From Calliphora vicina (Eukaryota; Arthropoda; Insecta; Diptera; Calliphoridae): a stretch of DNA of 64,000 nt. The translations under genes were made by a program, and so were the position numbers. This document shows positions 21,738 to 32,804 of this stretch, piece by piece; positions within the stretch are counted from its first letter, which is position 1, and every line of letters begins with the position of its first letter. Under the pieces are notes generated by a model. The model was not told the DNA's origin. It searched no databases and saw only the letters and a list, made by a program, of their open reading frames with translations. Location: the NCBI RefSeq assembly GCF_958450345.1, contig NC_088781.1:77761797-77825796 (forward strand), written 5' to 3'.

Positions 21738-24248
21738 CTAGATTAGGTCTGCTGTGTCCCTCCTTCTTAATCGAGTGTGGCCACGGTTATCTAATATGTT
21801 GCGCGCCAGCGGGTTTGGGTGAACTTCAAGTTTTTTTAAATATTTTTGTACGTTTTTCGAGATTTCAGTTTTTACAATGGGCACGTTTAGATATTTGTGT
21901 ATATTCGCGTTTTTGATATACCAGGGGGCAACTGTGTTCATTCTTAGAAACTTGTTTTGGCGTCTTTGGATCTTTTCTACATTTGACGCTGAGGCCGTGC
22001 CCCATAACTGTATGCCATAACACCATATCGATTTTATGATCATGTTATAAAGTAGAAGTTTACAATCTAAACTAAGCGTGGAGTTTCTGCCAATAAGCCA
22101 ATTAATTTGAATTGATTTCAATTTCATTTGAGTCAACTTTGCTTCTATATGACTTTTCCATGTAAGGCGACGATCGAGATGTATTCCGAGGTATTTCACT
22201 TCCGATTGTTGAATTATTGTTTGGTTATTGATATGAATAGGGGGGCATGATTCTCTACGCAATGTAAATGTAATGTGTGTACATTTTTGCTCGTTGACTT
22301 TAATTTTCCATTGTTTTAACCATTTTTCTAATTCAAATATGTGGTTTTGTAAGTAACGAGACGCTTCTTGAGGGTTTTCATGAATGCTTAGAATAGCAGT
22401 ATCATCAGCAAATGTTGATGTATGAGTGCGATTGTTAGTTGGCATATCAGACGAATACATTAAATATAAAAAAGGTCCCAGGATACTGCCTTGGGGGACT
22501 CCAGCTTCAATGGGTTGTGCAGTACTTAAAAATTTTCCATCTTTAACCTTAAATGTTCGACCAGTTAAATAGCTTTCCAACAGCTTATGTGTGTTTGCCG
22601 GTAAATTTTGACTCAATTTGTATATTAATCCAGCATGCCATACCTTATCAAACGCTTGAGAGATGTCGATGAAGAGTGCAGAACAGTATTTCTTTTCTTC
22701 AAACGTTTTTCTCACCATATTTACAAGTCTATGGGTTTGTTCGATAGTACTGTGTTTTCTTCTAAATCCAAATTGATGATTCGGAATACAATTGTTTTCA
22801 GTTAACATCGGGTACAACTTGTTCATAAGTATCTTCTCAAATAGCTTTGATATATTAGACAATAGGCTAATGGGTCTGTATGATTCTACTTTTGTGTGAT
22901 CTTTTCCCGGCTTGGGTATCATGGTAACCAGTGAAACCTTCCATTCTGGAGGATAATATTCAAGTCGTAATATAGCATTAAAAATAAAAAGAATTATTTT
23001 TATTGCTATCCGGGGTAGCTCCATAAGCATCTTGTTGCTGATCTTATCCATACCAGGCGCTTTCTTGGGATTTAAATCAGCAATAGCATTTTCGATCTCT
23101 CGAATCTCAAAACGTAGGGGTACGGCTGCTCCAAAATAGGGTGCAACAGGTGGCAACTCAATTGCTTCGTTTGATGTGTTCGGTGTAAATACTTTTTTTA
23201 AATGATTAACAAACAGATTCCCTTTTTCAGTATCATTTCTTGCCCAACCACCACTTGAATTTCGCAAGGGGGACTTACATATAACGGGTCTTTTAAGATT
23301 TTTTGTTGCTCGCCATAATGAGTAATCCGATTGCTTTTTAAGTCTTTTTATACAATCTTTAAGCTTTGATTTTAGTTGGGGGGATCTGTGCAATTGCCAC
23401 TCTCTTCGAAATCTTCTTTTTTCATTTAAGAGCCGTTCGACATCTGCAGAATTAATTCTATTATATCTGAATTGTCGGGGGGTTTGGGTAGCATGTTGAG
23501 CAGCCATTCTGAGATTTTTATCGAAATTGATAAGAGAGTGATCGATGTTTTCTGGTGTTCTTAGCGGTATGTTTTCCGAGCAATGTGTACTGAGGTATTT
23601 TTTATATTTGAGCCAATTTATTCTTGTGCCTGCCATCGCTAAATTACCAGTCGGGGATACAATTTCTAGGGGGCTCAATAAAGTAATAATAGTGGGTGAG
23701 TGATCTGAAGATAGTTCCAGCGAGGATTCAATTTGAATCATTTCTCTAGGGATATTTTTCATCACGCTAAAATCAATAACATCCGGTATTTTTCGTGGGT
23801 CAGTAGGCCAGTAAGTAGGTTGGCCGCTCGAAAGCACATGCAAACCCATTTTAGAAATTGAGTCGAACAAAACACGACCTTTAGGGGTAATCAGTCGTGA
23901 TCCCCAGAATGTGCGCTTAGCATTATAATCGCCAGCAGTCAGGAAACAGATTGTAGTAGCTTGAAGATAATCTTCGCAAAAATCACGCATTAAGTAGTGT
24001 TTTATTCGAGCTTTTATTAAAATTGCCGAGCCTCCGCATGCTCTACCTCTGGGATCTTTGGGTCATATATTACATATCCATGGGTCATATATTACATATC
24101 CATTTATTCGAAAGGAACTTCTGGACGTCAAATGAGTTTCAGAAACCAGCATTACATCAATTTGTTGGTTTCTTAAAAAATATTCGAGTTCGTTTTTGTG
24201 TTGGCGTATGCCGTTTGCATTCCAAAAACATATTCTTAGGCAGTTCAT
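21738..24248 (-). pseudogene. LINE ORF2: endonuclease (deleted) and reverse transcriptase
   Basis: ORF2 starts at about 24248 with CFWNANGIR and VSETHLTS. It breaks at about 24063, next to a 22-bp tandem duplication, and resumes at 23990 for 750 uninterrupted codons. The second part has endonuclease motifs GDYNAK, IDFSV and SSDHSP, then all RT blocks: YRPISLLSNISKLFEK, FIDISQAFDKVW, GVPQGSILGPFLY, STFADDTAIL (catalytic FADD) and LGIHLDRRLTWKSH. A further in-frame deletion of about 35 residues lies just before GDYNAK. RT may be intact, but the endonuclease is not. Confidence 0.85.
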
Positions 24249-24433
24249 GGTCTGTTAAGCACAGCCTGCAATAACATTGATTGCATCTTAAGCATTTCTT
24301 GCATCATGTTACTCATTGAGTTTGTAAAGTTATTTACCGATTGCACAAGAGTTTCTATTGTAGATTCTAGTCGGGTAAAATTGAAAATTGGCGTTTGCTC
24401 TCTTACCTCTGGGTTCATATTTTCGTTTTGGAG

Positions 24434-24856
24434 TTAACGGACTTGCGGCTGAGTTTGGTTGTTTCTAAGTACATTTGCATATGTTACTTTGTTGTCATAT
24501 GTCTGTTGCAACGGGGGGTAGTTCAAATTGATGTTATTTAATGGCTGAGCGGGGAAAATCTTTGGTTTCTGGCTTTGTGATTTTTTAACAATTGAGTAGA
24601 CAGGACAACCCCTGTAGTTTGCTGTGTGGTTACCTCCGCAATTGCTGCATTTTTTTATTTTAGGATCATCTTTGGATTTGTTACATTGGGATGTGTTATG
24701 CAACTCCCCGCAAATGACACATGCTTGTGGCAATTTGCAATATGCCTTGGTGTGTCCATATTCTTTGCAATTAATACATTGGACGGGGCCAAATCGTTTG
24801 TGTGGTTCTTCTACCGTAATTTTACGATGCAATAAGTACTTCAGGTTATATATCAA
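24434..24856 (-). pseudogene. LINE ORF1 (gag-like) C-terminal part with three zinc knuckles
   Basis: Three knuckles occur in order: CINCKEYGHTKAYC, CVICGELHNTSQC and CSNCGGNHTANYRGC. This triple set is typical of Jockey ORF1 proteins, which bind the LINE RNA. A proline- and glutamine-rich tail follows, with VTYANVLRNN near the end. The N-terminus is absent because the element is truncated at about 24860. Confidence 0.8.
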
Positions 24857-24862
24857 ACACCA

Positions 24863-27319
24863 TTCAATGTGTGATATTTGTGAAGATTATCTTCAAGCTA
24901 CGACAATCTGTTTGGATGATTGCTACAGAAACCTATTAATTTCGTCGATATATTCACCTCCAAGGTTTTCGATTACTGAAAACAAATATGAACATTTTTA
25001 CGAATCACTAGGACCCCGATTCCTGGCAGCTGGCGATTATAATGCTAAGCATACTCACTGGGGATCAAGATTTGTAACCCCGAAAGGTCGCGCTTTGTTT
25101 AATACAATTTCTAAATCGAATTTGATTGTGCTGTCGAGCGGAGAACCAACATACTGGCCTACTACAGTTACAAAAAATTTACCAATGGAACTAATGCAGC
25201 TTAGATCTTCATTAGAATTATCCTCGGATCACTCACCCACCTTCGTTACTCTATTGAACCCCCTAGAAATAGTATCCCCTGGTCACTCTGCAATATCAAG
25301 CACGAAAATAAATTGGTTGAAATATAGAAAATATATTAGCACACACAATACAGAAAATATATCGCTAAGAACACCAGAAGATATCGATATCTCACTCAAA
25401 AATTTTGAACAAAACTTAAAACTTGCTGTTGAACACGCCACTCAAATAACCCAACAAATAAGATACAATAGACTCTATTCTGCAGACATTGAACAGTTAT
25501 TCGCTGAAAAAAGAAGAGTTCGTCGAGAGTGGCAACTCTACAGATCCCCTCAACTTAAAACGGAGCTTAGAAAATGTCGCAAACGCCTCAGTATGCTTCT
25601 TCACAAACGCAAAACTGACTCAATTAATAAATATCTGGAGAACTTAGACGTCACCCAGTACTCAAATTACTCTCTATGGCGAGCTACAAATAAATTAAAA
25701 AGACCTGTTATGAGCAGACCTCCTCTACGTAATTCTAGTGGAGGCTGGGCGAGAAACGATACTGAAAAAGGAAACCTGTTTGTTAGTCATCTAAAGAATG
25801 TATTTTGCCCAAACGAGTCAAACGACATAATAGAGTTACCACCTACTTTACCCCATATTACTGCAGCTGAACCACTTCGTTTTGAGATTTCAGAGATTGT
25901 CAAGGCTATTGTTTATTTAAACTCCAAAAAATCACCTGGTATTAATAAAATCAGTAACAAGATGCTCCTCGATCTACCCCAAAGAATAATCCTATTTATT
26001 TTTAATGCTATATTACGCCTTGAATATTATCCACCAAAATGTAAGGTTTCTTTAGTTACAATGATACCTAAGCCGGGAAAAGATCACAGTAAACTAGAAT
26101 CATATAGACCCATTAGCCTATTGTCAAATATATCAAAGCTATTCGAAAAACTGTTAATGCACAAGTTAAAGCCGATAGTGAATAATTTTGATTGTATTTC
26201 AACTCATCAATTCGGATTTCGAGAAAAACATGGTAGAAATCATATCCAAGACATTTGAAGAAAAAAATATTGTTCTGCACTCTTCATCGACGTTTCGCAA
26301 GCCTTCGACAAAGTATGGCATGAAGGATTATCGATAAAAATAAAACAATATTTACCAGTGAACAATATTTACACAAGCTTCTAGAAAGTTATTTAAGTCA
26401 TCGAAAGTTCGTTCTTAATGAGGGAGACTTCATAAGTTCACCACAGCCTATTGAAGCAGGCGTACCCCAAGGAAGTATACTGGGTCCCTTCCTATATTTG
26501 CTATATACTTGTGATATGCCTACAAACAGTCGAATCCACATATCTACTTTTGCTGATGACACAGCTATACTAGCCATTCATGAAACCCCCAAGAAGCATC
26601 TGTTCTTTTACAAGACCATATACTCGACATAGAAAGGTGGTTAAGACAATGGAGAATAAAAGTAAACGAGCAAAAGCGTATACATCTTACATTCACATTG
26701 CGTAGAGAATCGTGCCCTCCAATCCTAATAAATAATCATATAATACCTCAACAAACTGAAGTTAAATATCTAGGTCTGCATCTAGACCGACGTCTTACCT
26801 GGAAAAAGCATATAGATACGAAATTGACTCAAATGAAGTTAAAATTACTACAAATTTACTGGCTAATTGGTAAAAACTCGAGATTGAGTTTAGATTGCAA
26901 ACTTTTGCTGTACAGCTCAATAATAAAACCCATATGGTGCTATGGAATTTAATTATGGGGCACGGCCTCAGCTTCTAATATTGAAAAAATTCAAAGATTC
27001 CAAAATAAAATATTACGAATGATAACAGCAGCGCCTTGGTATGTGAGAAATATTAACATTCATAAGGACCTAGGTGTCTCCCTGGTGAAAAATGAGAGAT
27101 TAATGAGAAGTAATGGCTACATCCGACTAAGAAGAAGGAATCCAACAGACATGCGCTGATGATAGGATCTATAAATTAAACATAATTTTTCGTCCAACTG
27201 TGGTGGGACGTAAATAAAAAAAAATAATATTTAGATTTAAGATTTAAGATTTGAACAAATTATTGATAGTTCACATTATTTTGTGAAGATACAATAAAAT
27301 ATGAAATAAAAAAAAAAAA
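24863..27319 (+). mobile_element. Jockey-clade LINE, fourth copy (endonuclease to poly-A)
   Basis: Starts inside the endonuclease, head to head with the minus-strand LINE, and ends with AAAATATGAAAT and an A-run at 27307-27319. A close relative occurs as two pieces at 34669-34896 and 37609-38414. The poly-A abuts BEL RT sequence, marking the right edge of the insertion block in BEL. Confidence 0.85.
24866..27160 (+). pseudogene. LINE ORF2: endonuclease C-terminus and reverse transcriptase
   Basis: Open from about 24866 to 26258 with endonuclease motifs (GDYNAKHTHWGS, SLELSSDHSPT) and early RT motifs (SYRPISLLSNISKLFEK, HQFGFREKH). From 26230 on, the frame is shifted by indels, but IDVSQAFDKVWHEG, GVPQGSILGPFLY, STFADDTAIL and LHLDRRLTWKK are all readable. 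The C-terminal tail ends RLRRRNPTDMR (stop at about 27159), followed by a short 3' UTR. About 50 residues of the tail are deleted near 27095 compared with the copy at 38130. Confidence 0.8.
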
Positions 27320-28384
27320 TTATTTATAATGCAATCTGCTGCACGTGGATACTGCTTGCTAAATTCTTTGGGGTTCAAATTCTTCACATATTGTGCACAG
27401 CTCGGTGAACAAGATGCTCCAAAGGTCATTACAGTCATGACGTAAGTTTCTAATTTTAAAGAACTTGGATCGAGCCATAAAAATCTTTGAAAGTGTTGAT
27501 CTTCCTTTCTCATCCTCACCTGATGCAACATTTCGGCTATATCGCCTCCAATTGCTACACGTTTCTGACGAAATCTACGTATAACTGCTACAAGAGAGGT
27601 AAGCTGATCTGGGCCCATCAATAGCATTGGGTTTAATGAAATACCTTGAACTTTTGCGGTGGCATCCCACACTAATCTAATCTTGTCCGGCTTATGTGGA
27701 TTGATCATAAACTTGCAAACCTTTTGCTGCGTAGTCATCTATTTTTGATAGACCCTTTGCCAAATCCGGATTTTTTTTTAATTTTTTCATATAATCACTG
27801 TGCTCGGTTTTTTGCCATTAAAAAACTTCCATCAGGCAACATATCTCTGCAACGCCACAGTAGTCCTGTTTCAAAATAATTATTTACTCGACGCGTAAGA
27901 CTTTCAAGTTGCTGTGCTCGGTTTGTTGCCATTAAAAAACTTCCATCAGACAACATATCTCTGCAACGCCACAGTAGTTCTGCTTCAAAATAATTATTTA
28001 CTCGACGCGTAAGACTTTAAAGTTGTTGTATAGCACGTTGATCTTCGTAAGATAATTTTACATTTTTGTCGCCAACCATATAATACAGTTGTCATTTAAA
28101 CTGTAATTTTTTACAACGGTAAGCAAGTTTTCTGCTGAGTTGTTCTCGCATTCACACGATGAAAAAGAATGGTAGTTTACCGCTTCGTAACTAGACTGGT
28201 TTAAGTCCACGTTTTGTGCAGCAGTGGATGATGTAAAATGTTGCAGTTATCAACATTGCACTTCGCGACAGACGTACAAGGCTGTTGATAATGTGGAAGC
28301 AAGCTAATTTTACACAAGTGGTGTTTCCTAATTTCTTTCCATTTTTCAGCCCTTTTCATTTTGATAAAACGATCACAAGATTGT
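27320..28384 (-). pseudogene. BEL/Pao pol: zinc knuckle/linker and start of reverse transcriptase
   Basis: From 27738 down to 27320 the minus strand encodes the first Pao RT blocks: DKIRLVWDATAKVQGISLN, GPDQLTSLVAVIRRFRQ, AIGGDIAEMLHQVRM and MTFGASCSPSCAQYVKN. The next block (YVDD catalytic box) is missing because the LINE poly-A lies at the edge. Upstream (27750-28030) is a linker with a tandem duplication. At 28201-28384 there is a C-x-C-x-HHPLLH knuckle typical of BEL gag/pol. Stops and frameshifts are throughout. Confidence 0.75.
27798..28025 (-). repeat. Tandem duplication of about 115 bp within BEL pol
   Basis: Two adjacent copies (about 27798-27910 and 27913-28025) share CTGTGCTCGGTTTTTTGCC-like starts and CTCGACGCGTAAGACTTT ends with few differences. 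Both encode the same Pao linker segment (RVNNYFEA, LLWRCRDML). Confidence 0.8.
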
Positions 28385-28392
28385 ACACTAAT

Positions 28393-29269
28393 TAGGGTAT
28401 TCAATTAATCGGGTTTCTGGTTTAATCGGTTAATCGAGCAAATAATTTATCGGGGTATAGATTTAATCGGTTAATAATCGGTTAATTTTAAATTATTCGA
28501 TTAACCGAATAATTTCTATTAAATTTTAAAGTGAAAATAAAACCACGAAGTAAGTATTTCATTAATAAAATGAACAAAAACATAAAAAATAAACGAAACA
28601 TAATTCAACCAAAAAGTAATAAAACTCTCTCGCTGATTGTAGATGTTGGAAAAACGAAAGTTAGGCATGATAAAGAATATCCAACATCTGAGTTATTTTT
28701 ATAGTTTTTTTTTCTAAGCATATCAATTCACCCAAATACAAATTCTATTAGACAAAACTCAAGTATACCTTCCTTAAAAAATTCAGTTTTCTATGTTGAA
28801 GAATAACAGATTTCCAGTAATTAAAAAAAACCCTTACTCATTTCAAAAATTGAAAAAGAAAAACCCCTAACTCATTTAATGTTGAATACATATTTTTTGG
28901 TTTATATTAAAAGAAACAACTTTTCCAAAAGTATTTTTTGATATATTACAAAGTTTTAGTTGTTAGTTTTTGGCTTTCACTTTTAGATTTAATTGAGTTT
29001 TTTCCTTCTCCTGTAAAGTAACTATATTAAGCCATCGATATAAATTAAATATGTCAGTTGTTATACTCACTGAATATGTTTCTTGGATGTTATATGTAAT
29101 GATGTATTTGAATTAAAATGGAAAAATAAATACAAAAAAAAAGAAATTTCGGTTAATCGGTTAATCGACACAAATTAATCGGTTTATTTGTTATTCGAAA
29201 ATCGGTAATTTTGAATTATTCGAACAGTTAACCGACCAAAATTAATCGGTTAACCGATTGAATACCCTA
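28393..29269. mobile_element. hAT MITE inside BEL
   Basis: Perfect 13-bp inverted ends, TAGGGTATTCAAT and ATTGAATACCCTA, are flanked by 8-bp copies ACACTAAT (28385-28392) and ACACTGAT (29270-29277), identical at 7 of 8. Subterminal AATCGGTTAATCG words are repeated at both ends. It is non-coding. A central stretch with TTTTTTCCTTCTCC and TATTAAGCCATCGATAT recurs at 35480-35540, so a relative exists there. Confidence 0.85.
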
Positions 29270-29277
29270 ACACTGAT

Positions 29278-30534
29278 GCATTCGCCTTTACAAATATTAC
29301 ATTTTCTTTCCGCATTTTTTTCCCCACGCCTGTTTGATTTCAAAGACGTACTTGGAAGAATGACGCTATTGGCACCTTGGGCGCATTCCCCAGAAGGCTT
29401 CAAGCAGTCCTGGAAGTTTGGATACTAGTTCGTGCTGTAACTCAGGATTGTTGAGGATTGTCATGCCGGCACACACATTTTGTACCTCTATTGCAAAGTC
29501 AACAATTGTTTCGAGTCGAGATTCTTTTGGTGGCGGCATATCTCTTATTTGATTCAACAAAATATCAATGATTAGTTCTGGGCGTCCATACTTCATTTTC
29601 AGCGTTGACAAGATTTGTTGCATACAAGCCGCATTCAATAACAGACTTTTTACTGCGTTACGAGCAGGACCGTCTAGGGCATGACGGAGTCTAATTAAAT
29701 TTTCCTTCTCTGAAAACCCACATAGCTGTGTAGTCTGTTCGTATGTTGTCATGAATAAGGGCAAATCCTCGGTTTGCCTGTAAACTTAGGCAAGTCTTTT
29801 GCAAGACCCTTGCGAGCAGCTATTTGTTCACGAGTAAGTTGAAAATTTGTTACATTAGTGTGTGGTGAGATTCATCTAAACCGGTTTCGACAACGTTTGT
29901 GTTGGCAGTGGAACTCATTGGAAATATACCTGGCACCCACTGTGAGGTAGATACATTTTCAATTCTCGATGGCCTAGCGTTTTCATTAAGGCGCATCCTA
30001 TGCAATACTTGTTGAACAATGTCATATACTTCTCTAGTGGTACATTGACCTTGAGGCTGCTGTAGTGGTGCTGCATCAACATCAGCATTTAATTCCGCAC
30101 GATCTGTTGTAGTCACAGTGTTTTTCCCTTCAGCCAATCTACACATCTAGCACCACGAATAGAGGCAGTTGATGTAGAATCACTGTCATCAGTATCATCT
30201 TGTTGTAACAATATTCTTTGCCTTTGAAGAAGCACCTCACGACGCTGCAACAGCTTATTCTTTTCATTAATTAGGGCTAGCTCATCATTTACAATTTGCA
30301 TTTCCATTTTTAATCGACGCGATCTCTTTGTTAAGCCTCTGTTAAGGGTTCAATATCATTTAATGCTGAACATCGTTTACAGCACCATTTAAGTCGTGCT
30401 TCTTCAGCAGTTATTTGGGCACAATCCCAATGATAATTCCCCTCACAGCTCGAACAGCACACCATGTGTGCATCGTCCTCCTTTTCGCACTCAATGCACA
30501 CATCCATATTTTTTTTCCCATGCATTAGCGCCAT
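29278..30534 (-). pseudogene. BEL/Pao gag with N-terminal PHD-type finger
   Basis: It starts at ATG 30534. The first about 60 residues hold a C4-H-C3-like finger: CIECEKEDDAHMVCCSSC, then YHWDCAQI and WCCKRC. Next comes a glutamine/leucine/arginine-rich helix (NKLLQRREVLLQRQRILLQQ), likely coiled coil, then an acidic linker, and from 29764 the DUF1759-type capsid region (LPLFMTTYEQTTQLCGFSEK, RLRHALDGPARNAVKSL). It is split over four frames by stops and indels. PHD-like fingers at the gag N-terminus are known from some BEL elements. Confidence 0.75.
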
Positions 30535-30563
30535 TGCAGAAGTTACAAGTCAAAATTTAAGAA

Positions 30564-30895
30564 TATTGAGAATTCAACAGCGGCAATAAATACAAATAAT
30601 TTAAATTCAATATTTATTGATGCTTAATTTTCTACAAATACAAAAGGTTTTTTAATAATATTAATTACAAATTATATATAAACTTACTGTTCAACCAGCT
30701 CAAATACTGCAGCTTCTGCACAACTTAGAATCAAATGCAACAACATCTATTAGCATAAATTGACAATAAAATAAATATTTTGTGTTTTACTGCTCCCGTT
30801 TTAATTTATTAGCCAATCAGAATGCAGTAGCATATATCAGCTGTTTCTTGTTACATATGGGGAAAGTGAGGACACGATTGGTTCACTACTTAACA
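30564..30895 (-). repeat. BEL/Pao 5' LTR
   Basis: Same orientation as 13259-13599 and aligned along its full length; the terminal TG has become TA at 30564. It ends TTAACA, then the TGAAG duplication. Confidence 0.85.
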
Positions 30896-30900
30896 TGAAG

Positions 30901-31085
30901 TAAATAAATGGTTTAAAAACCAAAATATAAAAGAAAGCGTAATTGTGTTTAATATCGAATTTGTGTTGATGCAGATGAAGATCCAGGCAGTGAGAAGATC
31001 GCCAAATCCAGTGACGACATACAACTCTAAAAATTCATGGAAACAATAAATGTGCCTTCAGTTTTTGTACATTTAAAAGGTAAGT
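30901..31085 (+). pseudogene. Continuation of the exon-like ORF split by BEL
   Basis: It follows directly after the right TGAAG. In frame with the ATG at 13244 it continues NKWFKNQNIKESVIVFN. A one-base shift near 30965 opens an acidic stretch (DADEDPGSEKIAKSSDDIQL), followed by a stop and then FMETINVPSVFVHLKG up to a GTAAGT at about 31081. It reads like an old short exon with indels; product not recognised. Confidence 0.3.
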
Positions 31086-31559
31086 AGAGCTAAATATGTA
31101 TATAATACCCTCCGACAAATAGAGAAAAAATTCGTTAGAAACGAACCGGATGATATACGTCTGAAACTATAAATTTAATGGAGAAAAACTGTGTTTTCAG
31201 TTCTTTCTGTCCTTTTTTAAGGACTTCAAAGTTTCAAAGAAGTACATTTTTCAAAAAAAATTTAAAAATACTCCTGCTATTCCAACAATGACAAATTGTA
31301 TGTCAAATGAACAAAAATCTGAATCTGCAGTTCTTATGAGAAGCAGACGTGTTTTTTATTCGCTCCGCGACTTAAGTGGTTTCAGTGAAAATTTAAATAA
31401 AAAGGAAAAATTTAGCGATTGGACGCAAAAAAAATAAATATTTCTCTAAGTGTTTAATATAAACAAACCAAAAAAATTATACAATATAACAAAAAAATAG
31501 AAATTTGTTTAAAAGTGCTTTGTTTATTTTCTTTTTTCAAATTTCGTTAAATTACTGTG
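31086..31559. other. No gene seen
   Basis: AT-rich sequence without recognisable features between the exon-like remnant and the LINE. Confidence 0.4.
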
Positions 31560-31610
31560 AGCATATGAACTCTCATAATGAGAGTAGACTCAGTTTAAAC
31601 GGTAATAATG

Positions 31611-32804
31611 CCTTCATATTTTTGAACCCGTGATACAAATACATGAGAACAATATTGCACACACATCATCACCTAGTAATGCTTGTTTAGAACAAAGCAT
31701 AAAAGAAAATAAAAAGTGTTCTGGTACAACAACAAATACTGCAGTAGATATAACAGAGTCGACAATGATAAATACACAAGCTTATGATAATCCACTAACA
31801 ACACCTAGTGAGAGTTTTAATGTATTTAACACTGAAAATACCGTGATGGAAGATAATGGTACATCAAGGGGTGCTATACCTAAGGTTGGAAATAAGATAA
31901 GTAAAACTAAATCTCCAGTTCAAACAGGTATGCTTAGATATACAAGAATTAATAAGCGAAATTTAAGTCCCCAGAAAAGAAAAAGCAAAAAATTACTGAT
32001 AACCCCTTGAAAAGTAACCGTTTTGATCTCTTGAGTGAGGAAGATTCTAATCATCAAAAAAATTATGATAAATCCATCCGTAAACCGTTAAAACCACCAC
32101 CAATATTCCTTCGTGAAACTAGCTCTAATAGCTTAGTGAAATCATTTATTGAACTCATTGGAAAAAATAATTTTCATATTGTTCCAATAAGAAAAGGAGG
32201 TGTGCAAGAGACAAAAATAGTTGTATACACTGAGGATTGTTATAGAAAAATCTCTCAACACCTAAATGACAGTAAGAAAAACTTTTATACATATCAACTT
32301 AAGAGTTGCAAGGGCTTGATAGTGGTCATAAAAGGTATAGAGTCCAGTGTAGATACAAACGAAATCAAGGAGGCCCTGGAAGAATTGGGCTATCAGACAA
32401 AGAATGTAGTCAATATCTTTAATAGAGACAAGGTTCCTCAACCAATGTTTAGGGTTGAGTTAGAGCCTGATAATGGGAAATTAAAAAATAATGAAACTCA
32501 CCCTATATACACTCTAAGATATTTGTTGAATCGTAGAGTAAATATAGAGGAACCTCTTAAGCGTAATAGTCCAGTTCAGTGTAGTAATTGTCAGGAATTT
32601 GGACATACACGTAATTATTGTACCCTACGCACAGTATGTGTTGCATGCGGAGGCCTGCACTCTTCGTCACAATGTGATATAGTTGAGAATGGTCTCAGTA
32701 GGAAATGTGGTAACTGCGGTGGAGATCATTCCGCTAATTATCGCGGATGCCCGATCTACAAGGAGTTACTAAAAAGATTAAGAGATCACCGGGATATGAT
32801 TTAA
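31611..32804 (+). pseudogene. LINE ORF1 (gag-like) with three zinc knuckles
   Basis: Two overlapping frames (to 32010, then from 32007) read as one protein if a one-base shift in the A-run near 31986 is allowed. The first part is a Thr/Ser-rich, low-complexity N-terminus. The second has a central RNA-binding-like region (about 32150-32450, with SCKGLIVVIKGIESSVDTNE) and three knuckles: CSNCQEFGHTRNYC, CVACGGLHSSSQC and CGNCGGDHSANYRGC. It ends soon after, where the deletion joins it to RT. Confidence 0.8.

Larger units (their letters stand above)
21578..24862 (-). mobile_element. Jockey-clade LINE, best-preserved copy (ORF1 part + ORF2)
   Basis: The 3' end is the T-run at 21578-21587 with the AATAAA-like sequence next to it. 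Reading leftwards on the minus strand, the order is ORF1 C-terminus, a short spacer, the ORF2 endonuclease with deletions, then an uninterrupted ORF2 to the stop at 21738. It is 5' truncated within ORF1 at about 24860, where a plus-strand LINE begins head to head. Confidence 0.85.
13259..30895 (-). mobile_element. BEL/Pao LTR retrotransposon, degenerate and heavily invaded
   Basis: Both LTRs are present in the same orientation (13259-13599 and 30564-30895) and the whole is flanked by the 5-bp duplication TGAAG (13254-13258 and 30896-30900), so the outer boundaries are firm. On the minus strand the order is LTR, PHD-finger gag N-terminus, DUF1759-type gag, CCHH-like knuckle, linker, start of RT, [12.8-kb block of LINEs and other repeats], integrase, LTR. 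The RT C-terminus, RNase H and the integrase zinc region are missing. A hAT MITE (28393-29269) is a further insertion. Every coding segment has frameshifts or stops. Confidence 0.85.

Noticed and set aside
24624..24865. Plus-strand start of the LINE frame upstream of 24866
   Set aside because: This part is antisense to ORF1 of the minus-strand LINE; the true plus-strand LINE sequence begins at about 24866.
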